From Sphingobacterium alkalisoli (GTDB lineage: Bacteria > Bacteroidota > Bacteroidia > Sphingobacteriales > Sphingobacteriaceae), in the NCBI RefSeq assembly GCF_005049105.1, contig NZ_SUKA01000002.1, positions 434,001 to 498,000 on the forward strand: DNA of 64,000 bases. The letters run 5' to 3'. The number at the start of each line of letters is the position of its first letter. Within the stretch, counting starts at the first letter, position 1. The notes under the pieces were generated by a model. That model did not search any database, was not told the DNA's origin, and worked only from the letters and a program-made list of their open reading frames with translations. The position numbers and the translations under genes were made by a program. This document shows positions 24,331 to 31,266 of the stretch, piece after piece.

Positions 24331-25236
24331 ATGAAAATTTTCCTTTTTATGTGTGTATTGGCTGCTATGCTTTGGACGGGCGGTACGCCGTCAGCTCAAG
24401 AAACATCTGCAGACAAGCTTGTGTCGAGAGTAATTGAGGACGGCGGATCGGGAGCTTACAGTGCTATAATGCTAGCGGAATCTTCCTTGCCTACACACAC
24501 CATTTTCCGGCCTAAAGATCTCACGGTTTTCGATCAAGATCACAAGCTTCCTGTTATTGCTTGGGGAAATGGCGCATGTGCCAACTCTCCCTGGGAACAT
24601 CTTAATTTTTTATCTGAAGTTTCATCCCATGGGTTCTTAATTGTGGCGATTGGCTTAATGCCGGAAGAAGGAAAGAAAGGAGATGGAAAATCAACATCCA
24701 AGCAGTTAACAGATGGTATTGATTGGGCTATCGCGCAGAATAAGGATCCAAAAAGTCCGTATAACAATAGACTTGATGTTTCAAAAATAGCGGTGAGTGG
24801 GATGTCGTGCGGTGGTTTACAGGCGCTTGAAGTGGCTTCTGATGCAAGAGTGAGCACAGTAGTGATATGTAATAGCGGTATTTTAGATGTTCCGGGCAAC
24901 GGCCGGAGCGCGATGCCGGATCTAAAAAAGGAAAACCTAAACGAAATCCATACGCCAATACTCTATATGTTAGGGGGAGAGAAGGATATTGCTTACGCGA
25001 ATGGAATGGACGATTACAAGCGTATTAATCATGTTCCTGTTTTTATGGCAAATATGGATGTTGGACATGGAGGTACGTTTAGCCAGCCACACGGTGGCGA
25101 ATTTGCCAAAGTGGCGACGGCCTGGTACAAATGGCAGCTTAAGGGAGATTCGGAAGCTGGTAAGATGTTTTCGGGTGATGCGCCTTTGCTCTCCAAGAAT
25201 ACGCACTGGCGTATGGAGAAGAAAAATATGCCATAA
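24331..25236 (+). CDS. Secreted alpha/beta hydrolase (dienelactone-hydrolase/esterase-like)
   Basis: 301-residue exported hydrolase with a signal peptide to about residue 23 (TPSAQE). The core has LPVIAWGNGACANSPWEH (oxyanion region), the nucleophile elbow SGMSCGG (Ser near residue 155), the acid region YMLGGEKDIAYANG and a likely catalytic His in DVGHGGTF. This fits the chlorophyllase/polyester-hydrolase-like branch of the alpha/beta hydrolases. The physiological ester is unknown. Forty-six bases later a second alpha/beta hydrolase gene starts on the same strand, so they may be co-expressed. Confidence 0.8.
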   Translation: MKIFLFMCVLAAMLWTGGTPSAQETSADKLVSRVIEDGGSGAYSAIMLAESSLPTHTIFRPKDLTVFDQDHKLPVIAWGNGACANSPWEHLNFLSEVSSHGFLIVAIGLMPEEGKKGDGKSTSKQLTDGIDWAIAQNKDPKSPYNNRLDVSKIAVSGMSCGGLQALEVASDARVSTVVICNSGILDVPGNGRSAMPDLKKENLNEIHTPILYMLGGEKDIAYANGMDDYKRINHVPVFMANMDVGHGGTFSQPHGGEFAKVATAWYKWQLKGDSEAGKMFSGDAPLLSKNTHWRMEKKNMP

Positions 25237-25282
25237 GTTTACCCGTATACATAATTGCCTCTAATAATAAACCTTATCTACT

Positions 25283-26233
25283 ATGAATTTTCCTCCGATT
25301 ATCGGCATCCTCTTATTATTGCCGACATGGTTATTTGCCCGGCAGCCAAGTATTCCCGAAGGCTGGTCGGATGGCTACGCGTATGCTAACGGTATCCGGA
25401 TTCACTATTACCGTGCGAGCCCCCAGCCAGACAAACCTGTGTTGGTAATGGTTCATGGGGTGACCGATAACGGACTGTGCTGGGCAACGCTTGCACTGAA
25501 GCTCCAGGATATGTACGATATTTATATGCTCGACGCACGCGGGCACGGCTTGTCTGATCCCTTTACGGCTGGCGATGACGGAGAGACATTGATCAAGGAT
25601 ATCGTTGCATTTGTAGGCGCTATGGAATTTCATAACCCTATTTTAATGGGACATTCTATAGGAGCGGCCACGGTAATGCGGCTAGGAGCTGATTATCCGG
25701 ATCTAGCTCGTGCGATTATCATGCTCGATCCACTGCTGAGGCGTATGGGCGGCCAAAATCGTTCTGCCCGAAATAACAGCAAACCCAATACCGATGTTTC
25801 GTCTAAATCTGCTACAGCTAAGTCCAAGATTGAAGTTAATATGTTTGGCAATCCGGAGATACTTGTGACACAAAACAATTATAGTTTCGAAGATCTGATT
25901 GCCTTGGGCCGTAGACAAAACCCGCTATGGGGAGAGATGGACATTGCATATTGGGCTCTTTCGAAAAAGCAATATCATGGTCCTTATACTAGTGAGGCCG
26001 CTCAAGTTATGACCGGGACGATGAATATTGGTAATGCGCTGTCTAGAATCCAAGTACCAGCTATTATTTTAAAAGCAGACGCCCCTACCGAAGTTCGTAA
26101 AATTAACGAAGATGCTGCAGTTGCGATGCAGAAGGGTAAGCTCGTACATATTGATGGGGGTGGGCATAACCTGCATCATGATAAGCTGGAGCGAACTACA
26201 GAGGTCATCAAAGAATTTTTATCGACGCTGTAG
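25283..26233 (+). CDS. Secreted alpha/beta hydrolase, epoxide-hydrolase/lactonase-like
   Basis: 316-residue hydrolase with a short signal peptide (LLPTWLFARQ). Canonical fold: VLVMVHGVTDNGLCW (HG oxyanion motif), YMLDARGHGLSDP, nucleophile elbow LMGHSIGAATVMRLG (Ser near 122), acid Asp in IILKADAPTE and catalytic His in IDGGGHNLHHD. A central insert rich in Arg, Asn and Ser (about 155-190) would form the cap. Substrate not determinable. It pairs with the preceding hydrolase of a different subfamily. Confidence 0.8.
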   Translation: MNFPPIIGILLLLPTWLFARQPSIPEGWSDGYAYANGIRIHYYRASPQPDKPVLVMVHGVTDNGLCWATLALKLQDMYDIYMLDARGHGLSDPFTAGDDGETLIKDIVAFVGAMEFHNPILMGHSIGAATVMRLGADYPDLARAIIMLDPLLRRMGGQNRSARNNSKPNTDVSSKSATAKSKIEVNMFGNPEILVTQNNYSFEDLIALGRRQNPLWGEMDIAYWALSKKQYHGPYTSEAAQVMTGTMNIGNALSRIQVPAIILKADAPTEVRKINEDAAVAMQKGKLVHIDGGGHNLHHDKLERTTEVIKEFLSTL

Positions 26234-26326
26234 GGATATGCCGCCCATTTATACGAGTCGAGGGCTGCTCGATAGGACAAAATTTCGATGTGATCACCAC
26301 TTTATAGCGTTTGTAACGCACTGGCT

Positions 26327-26794
26327 TCATCTCATTATCATTTTTTTGATCAGGATAATCTGACCTAAATGATAATAACTGTGTTCGATCATGGCTTCGA
26401 TGTTTCTTAAATACGTGCTATATTTTTCTTCGACAAAGATTTGACGTAATTGCTCTTCGGAGGTATTTTCTACTAGGTGTGCAAAATCTTCCGAATCTCG
26501 CCAAAACGTGTTCAGGAACTGCTCCCATTGTTCCTGAGATGTAATAGGTGGGAAACCAAAACTGAACTGATCGCTGATGGCTAATGGCCCTCCTGACACT
26601 ACATCCTTCACACCACTAATGTAATAATGGACATGTTGTGCTAGCACAGAAATCGTATTTAAGGAATCTATTTTTGTGGTCGCTACTTGCCAGTCAAGAG
26701 CTGTTAGTTCTTTTTTGTAATTGGTATTTGCAATCCAGGTTCCATCTAAAATTACTTCCCGAAACCTGTTCGCCAAGGTAACACTATAGTTCAT
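26327..26794 (-). CDS. DinB-like four-helix metalloprotein
   Basis: 155-residue protein of the DinB/YfiT or DUF1572 type. The start at 26794 (MNYSVTLANRFREVILDG) is chosen over the longer frame because DinB proteins begin with this helix. Three histidines in the expected places, in LAQHVHYYISG and in MIEHSYYHLGQI, can form the family's metal site. Family members include thiol-dependent S-transferases, but no specific function can be read here. It ends close to the convergent hydrolase and is followed on the same strand, after a gap of 96 bases upstream, by the ATPase gene. Confidence 0.65.
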   Translation of the reverse strand: MNYSVTLANRFREVILDGTWIANTNYKKELTALDWQVATTKIDSLNTISVLAQHVHYYISGVKDVVSGGPLAISDQFSFGFPPITSQEQWEQFLNTFWRDSEDFAHLVENTSEEQLRQIFVEEKYSTYLRNIEAMIEHSYYHLGQIILIKKMIMR

Positions 26795-26890
26795 GAGCTT
26801 GCATTTTAATTGTTTTCTTCTTGCCGATTGATCATTGCCGGTAGCAACGATGTCTGCTATTGTAAACACGTGCAGAGGGTGTTTGTTTGT

Positions 26891-28120
26891 CTACGCCGGA
26901 GACATGAGGTATACATGCGCTGGCAGCATTCGGATGACCCGTCCGTCTTTTTCAAATGTGTCTTGTTGATTTAGGGTAATAATGTACCCTTCTTTTAAAT
27001 CGAGATATTGCATGGCCTCTAGCAGTCCATTATACTCCCGGTCAAAATTCTCATCGTTTATAGAAAGGCACACTTGTATGGCTTCCTTTACTTCGTTTTT
27101 TTTCATAGCGATAAAATCGCATTCACCCCGATCTTTGTAATAAAAGATATGTTTATATTGCTGGCGAAGATGCAAAAAGATGAGATTTTCTAACCGCCTC
27201 CCGGTATTATCACTGGTTGATACTGCATTTTCGGTATAGAGTCTCATGTCCATGACATATACCTTTTTCGGATTGCGGGCCTGAACTTTTAAAGAATGGT
27301 TGAACAACGGAATAAAGTCAAGCAGGTAGGCATCTTTCAAAAAGGAAAAATACTCTAAAAATGTAGCGGGCGACTTAATATCGAACATGCCTACTAATTT
27401 GCTGGCGGATACCAGATTTCCGATATTGGTAATTAAAAAAGCCGTCAACTGCCTGAGCGAGTTGATATCACGGACAGAATGTCTTACGGCAATGTCCTTC
27501 ATCAATATGTCGTCAACCAATGTATTTAGGATTAGCGGGATGCCTGTTTTGATGTATTCAGCTATTCCTCCGGATTTGAGATACGCCATCACGGCATCTT
27601 CTCCACTATCTAATGATTTAAAGCGTATGAACTCAGAATAGGAAAATGGAAATAATTCCATAGAAAGATGTCTTCCAGTTAAGTGTGTACCTAACTCGGT
27701 ACTCAGCATGGATGCATTGGAACCTGTAATGAACACTTTATATCCTTCGCGTAAAAGTTGATTTACGTATCTTTCCCATCCGATCACGATCTGTATTTCA
27801 TCAAAGAAAAGAACATTTACGCCGCGTTGCTCGATTTCCCGATGTAACCGGCCCAAATCGGTAACTTCAAAGCCAGCAAGACGTATGTCATCAAAGTTAA
27901 GATAGACTGCCTCTTGGTAATCTTTCCGAAGTAACTGCAGCAGTAACGTACTTTTTCCACAGCGACGAATGCCCGTAATGATAGAAGCAAATGAATCTGC
28001 AATAGGAATTTTAGGTAATGCATCACGCAAAAAACCAGAATCTTGTTTAAGAAAGGTTTCCTGTTGGGCATCAATAACCAGCGCAATTTCTTCTTGTCGT
28101 ATCATATAAGGTGCTTTCAT
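26891..28120 (-). CDS. AAA_14/DUF4143 ATP-binding protein
   Basis: 409-residue ATPase of the AAA_14 plus DUF4143 type. Walker A is GIRRCGKST (residues 50-58), Walker B VLFFDEIQIVIGWERYV, sensor region VFITGSNASMLSTELGTHLTGR (about 132-150); the C-terminal half matches DUF4143, a restriction-endonuclease-like fold, with KDRGECDFIAMKK (about 335-347) giving the D-x...E-x-K-like residues. Cellular role of this widespread family is unsettled; it is common in accessory regions and sometimes linked to defence or toxin-like functions. Its upstream region holds a perfect 44-bp palindrome. The frame is intact. Confidence 0.85.
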   Translation of the reverse strand: MKAPYMIRQEEIALVIDAQQETFLKQDSGFLRDALPKIPIADSFASIITGIRRCGKSTLLLQLLRKDYQEAVYLNFDDIRLAGFEVTDLGRLHREIEQRGVNVLFFDEIQIVIGWERYVNQLLREGYKVFITGSNASMLSTELGTHLTGRHLSMELFPFSYSEFIRFKSLDSGEDAVMAYLKSGGIAEYIKTGIPLILNTLVDDILMKDIAVRHSVRDINSLRQLTAFLITNIGNLVSASKLVGMFDIKSPATFLEYFSFLKDAYLLDFIPLFNHSLKVQARNPKKVYVMDMRLYTENAVSTSDNTGRRLENLIFLHLRQQYKHIFYYKDRGECDFIAMKKNEVKEAIQVCLSINDENFDREYNGLLEAMQYLDLKEGYIITLNQQDTFEKDGRVIRMLPAHVYLMSPA

Positions 28121-28158
28121 TACAAATTTAATAAATCTTTCAGATGAAACAAAAGATA

Positions 28159-28202
28159 TCTTTCATTTGATTTGAAAGATATCTTTCAAATCAAATGAAA
28201 GA
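28159..28202. repeat. Perfect 44-bp palindrome upstream of the AAA_14 ATPase gene
   Basis: The 19-base arm 28159-28177 is followed by GATATC (28178-28183) and then by the exact complement of the arm (28184-28202), so the whole 44 bases are self-complementary with no loop. The sequence AAAGATATCTTTCA occurs as a direct repeat just outside and across the centre. It lies 39 bases upstream of the ATPase start codon (minus strand) and 168 bases upstream of the NEW3 gene (+ strand). Confidence 0.9.
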
Positions 28203-28369
28203 AGTTGTCAGACGGCAGAGACATTTTATTTTTTTTGAAAAGATACTTGACTTTTTGAAATCGGATATTTTAATTTGTATTCAAATTTTAAACTTAGCGA
28301 CCGGTATATTTACCAGGCATTTTTTAAGACTATTATTCTATAAATTATATAAATTTTAGTTATTGGATT

Positions 28370-29227
28370 ATGTTAACACAATTACAATCTACACACGCAC
28401 AACGTTTTACTTTTTATGCGCTTTTTTTAGCGCTATTCTTTGGTTGCAATCGCCCAGCTTACGCCCAGCAGGCGGCAACGCAAGCCACTGCCAAATCTGC
28501 TTTTGAAGCACAATTAGTTAACATCGAAGCGGCCGCGAGCGAACCTTTTCGGTATAATGCAACCCTTCGAAATACCGCGGGAGAGGCTGTCCTGTATGAC
28601 TTGGATGCCCAGTTGCCTGCGGGCTGGCAGATCAGCTACCGCGTGCAGGGAAGTTTTGTGAAATCGATCCGCCTCGAAGCGGGCCAGACGCAGGACATTA
28701 GCATAGAGGTTAGCGCGACACATTCTTCCAAACCTAATAAATATAATATACCAGTCAAGGCGGTGTCTAAGAGGGATACGCTAACACTGAATTTGGAAGC
28801 GGTGGTGAAGGGCTCTTACAGTATCGAGATGACAACGCCGACAGGCCGGTTGAGTGATGAAGTGGTGGCCGGAAGCAGTAAAGAAATACAGGTTGTTTTA
28901 AAGAATACCGGTACACTACCGCTCAATGATGTAGAGCTTACCTCACAGCTCCCGACCAAATGGGAAGCTACCTTCGAGCCTGCGAACATCAAACAGCTCG
29001 AACCCGGAAAAACCGTAGATGTAAAGATCAACCTTAAAGTGCCCGAAAAAACGATTGCAGGTGACTATGTCGCTAAATTTACGGCCAAAAATCCCAACGG
29101 ATCGGCTGAAATTTCATTCCGCGCTGCGGTAACGACCTCCATGCTGTCGGGCTGGATAGGTGTACTCATTATTTTAATTGCGATTGGTTTGGTCTATTAT
29201 CTCATCCGGAAATACGGCCGTAGATAG
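28370..29227 (+). CDS. NEW3-domain membrane-anchored protein
   Basis: 285-residue exported protein: signal peptide to about residue 32 (NRPAYAQQ), two NEW3/COG1470-like beta-sandwich repeats (about 60-150, YDLDAQLPAGWQISY; about 165-250, LPLNDVELTSQLPTKWEAT), and a C-terminal transmembrane helix (GWIGVLIILIAIGLVYYLI) followed by basic residues, so the domains face the periplasm. It is the first gene of a three-gene operon with an ABC ATPase (8 bases later) and a permease, a pairing seen in several bacteria where the NEW3 protein is thought to work with the exporter. Substrate unknown. Confidence 0.8.
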   Translation: MLTQLQSTHAQRFTFYALFLALFFGCNRPAYAQQAATQATAKSAFEAQLVNIEAAASEPFRYNATLRNTAGEAVLYDLDAQLPAGWQISYRVQGSFVKSIRLEAGQTQDISIEVSATHSSKPNKYNIPVKAVSKRDTLTLNLEAVVKGSYSIEMTTPTGRLSDEVVAGSSKEIQVVLKNTGTLPLNDVELTSQLPTKWEATFEPANIKQLEPGKTVDVKINLKVPEKTIAGDYVAKFTAKNPNGSAEISFRAAVTTSMLSGWIGVLIILIAIGLVYYLIRKYGRR

Positions 29228-29235
29228 GAGGTTAA

Positions 29236-30186
29236 ATGATGAATGATTCGATAATACAATTATCCGGGCTGACAAAACGGTACGGGTCGTTGACGGCGGT
29301 CGATAACCTGAATCTCTCGATAGGGAAGGGCGAAATATTTGGCCTATTGGGGCCAAACGGTGCAGGAAAGACAACGAGTATCCTGATGATGCTTGGCCTG
29401 ACCGAACCTAACGAAGGTACAGCCTATGTATGCGGACACAATGCAATCCGAAACCCGATAGATGTTAAAAAAAGGGTAGGTTACTTACCCGATAGTGTGG
29501 GCTTCTATGATAACATGACCGCGCTCGAAAACTTACGTTTCATTGCCCGCCTGAATGGATTATCTGAAACGGAGGCGCAAACGAGATCGACGGAGATGTT
29601 ACGAACCGTGGGGCTGGCGCATGCTGCACACAAAAAGACGGCAACCTATTCGCGCGGGATGAAACAACGGCTTGGCCTTGCTGATGTGTTGATCAAACAG
29701 CCCGACGTAATCATTTTGGATGAACCTACTCTGGGTATTGATCCGAGCGGCGTAAACGAATTTCTGTTGCTGATCAAACAACTCAGTAGGGAGCAGGGGC
29801 TCACCGTGCTGCTTTCGTCGCACCATCTGCATCAGGTGCAGCGTGTATGCGACCGAGTGGGGATATTCGTGGGAGGAAAGCTGTTGGTAGAGGGTAATAT
29901 CCAGACACTTGCCAGAGACTTACTGAAAAAAGAAGGGTATACAACTACGGTGGTGTTGCAGACCGTAGAGGAGACCTCCCTGCAGCAGATCAAAGCTGAT
30001 TTGGAAAAGCTGCAGGGTTTCCAAACCTTGTCCGTTAACGAAAACGTATTGGAACTGGAGACGACCGCTGATATAACGCCCGAGATCGTGCGCACAATGG
30101 TAAAGCATGGAGCGGATATCATCGGTTTGCAACGGAAAGAATATAGCTTAGACGATATCTACGAGAAATATTTCGAAGACCATTAA
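29236..30186 (+). CDS. ABC transporter ATP-binding protein
   Basis: 316-residue ATPase of the ABC-2/CcmA-type exporter class. Walker A GPNGAGKTT (residues 39-47), signature YSRGMKQRLG in place of LSGGQ, Walker B VIILDEPTLGIDP, H-loop LLSSHHL. A C-terminal accessory domain of about 90 residues follows. It is placed between the NEW3 gene and a six-helix permease gene and forms with the latter a complete exporter or membrane-remodelling system (NosDFY/multicopper-maturation-like). Confidence 0.9.
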   Translation: MMNDSIIQLSGLTKRYGSLTAVDNLNLSIGKGEIFGLLGPNGAGKTTSILMMLGLTEPNEGTAYVCGHNAIRNPIDVKKRVGYLPDSVGFYDNMTALENLRFIARLNGLSETEAQTRSTEMLRTVGLAHAAHKKTATYSRGMKQRLGLADVLIKQPDVIILDEPTLGIDPSGVNEFLLLIKQLSREQGLTVLLSSHHLHQVQRVCDRVGIFVGGKLLVEGNIQTLARDLLKKEGYTTTVVLQTVEETSLQQIKADLEKLQGFQTLSVNENVLELETTADITPEIVRTMVKHGADIIGLQRKEYSLDDIYEKYFEDH

Positions 30187-30204
30187 AAACCACATTATAC
30201 ATAT

Positions 30205-31209
30205 ATGAACAATTTAACAGCTTCTTTCAAAGGTCTTTTTTCAAAAACGACAGGAATAGCCTCTGATCCGCTATCGATATTGATTAATAAAGAGGTTGGT
30301 GCACATATCCGCAGCTGGCGTTTTATCGTGTTGATCTTACTCGTGGTATTAACTTTTTTAGCATCGACCTATGTCTCATCGACAAACTTGCGCAGTGCTA
30401 TCAATAACGCGCAGGATCCGGATCAGGCTTTTTTGTATTTGAAGCTATTGACCAATACAGACAATTCTGTACCTGCATTTCACGTGTTCCTGAATTTTTT
30501 AGCGCCGTTGCTTGGTATCGCGCTAGGTTTTGATGCCATTAACTCCGAGCGTAACGGTGGCACGCTTACCCGTTTAATGGCACAGCCGATCTATCGGGAC
30601 AATCTCTTGATCGCGAAATTTCTGGGACCTTTAATTATCGTGGGTACGTTATTGAGTGCACTTATTTTGTTTTTAATTGGCGGTGGACTCATCGCAACGG
30701 GTGTGCGGATGGAGCCACAGGAGCTGCTGCGGATCGTCGGATTCGTTATCCTGAGCGTGATCTACATCGGTTTCTGGCTGAGTCTTTCTATCTTACTCTC
30801 TATCCGGTTTAAACAGGCTGCCACGTCTGCACTTACGGCCATAGGTATTTGGTTGTTTTTCACGGTATTTTTTCCGATTGTGATTAACCTGCTTGTACAT
30901 GCGCTGCTACCTAATCCCAACTATCTGTCGGAAGCGCAATTGATTAAATACAACGAATTGATTTTGAATTTGCTCCGCCTTTCACCGGGGCAGCTCTATA
31001 CCGATGCAACCACTACGCTGTTGATCCCCTCTGTACGTAGTCTTGGCCCGGTATCGATGGAACAGATGATTGGCGCAATACCATCGCCACTCGGTGTGAA
31101 AGACAGCCTCCTGATCGTGTGGCCGCAGCTAAGCGGACTGATTGCGGCAACGGTGGTATGCTTTGCCCTTTCATATTACATCTTTATGCGCAAGGAAATA
31201 CGGAGTTAA
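30205..31209 (+). CDS. ABC-2 type transporter permease
   Basis: 334-residue permease with about six transmembrane helices: ADJACENT to the first is an N-terminal cytoplasmic ILINKEVGAHIRSWRF, then FIVLILLVVLTFL; a large extracytoplasmic loop; the FHVFLNFLAPLLGIALGFD helix; and the conserved SERNGGTLTRLMAQPI cytoplasmic loop that contacts the ATPase in ABC-2 permeases. A periplasmic loop before the last helix (NLLRLSPGQLYTDATTTLL) is typical of NosY-like proteins. Partner of the preceding ATPase; ends at a strong terminator. Confidence 0.85.
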   Translation: MNNLTASFKGLFSKTTGIASDPLSILINKEVGAHIRSWRFIVLILLVVLTFLASTYVSSTNLRSAINNAQDPDQAFLYLKLLTNTDNSVPAFHVFLNFLAPLLGIALGFDAINSERNGGTLTRLMAQPIYRDNLLIAKFLGPLIIVGTLLSALILFLIGGGLIATGVRMEPQELLRIVGFVILSVIYIGFWLSLSILLSIRFKQAATSALTAIGIWLFFTVFFPIVINLLVHALLPNPNYLSEAQLIKYNELILNLLRLSPGQLYTDATTTLLIPSVRSLGPVSMEQMIGAIPSPLGVKDSLLIVWPQLSGLIAATVVCFALSYYIFMRKEIRS

Positions 31210-31214
31210 TTGGT

Positions 31215-31247
31215 AAAGTACGGGGTATACGTTGTACCCCGTACTTT
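31215..31247. terminator. Bidirectional terminator between convergent operons
   Basis: 13-bp perfect stem (AAAGTACGGGGTA, complement at 31235-31247), seven-base loop, then TTTTC on the + side and TTTACC on the minus side. It lies between the stop of the permease gene and the stop of the M16 peptidase gene. Confidence 0.85.
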
Positions 31248-31266
31248 TCAGGTTATTTTTCCACGA

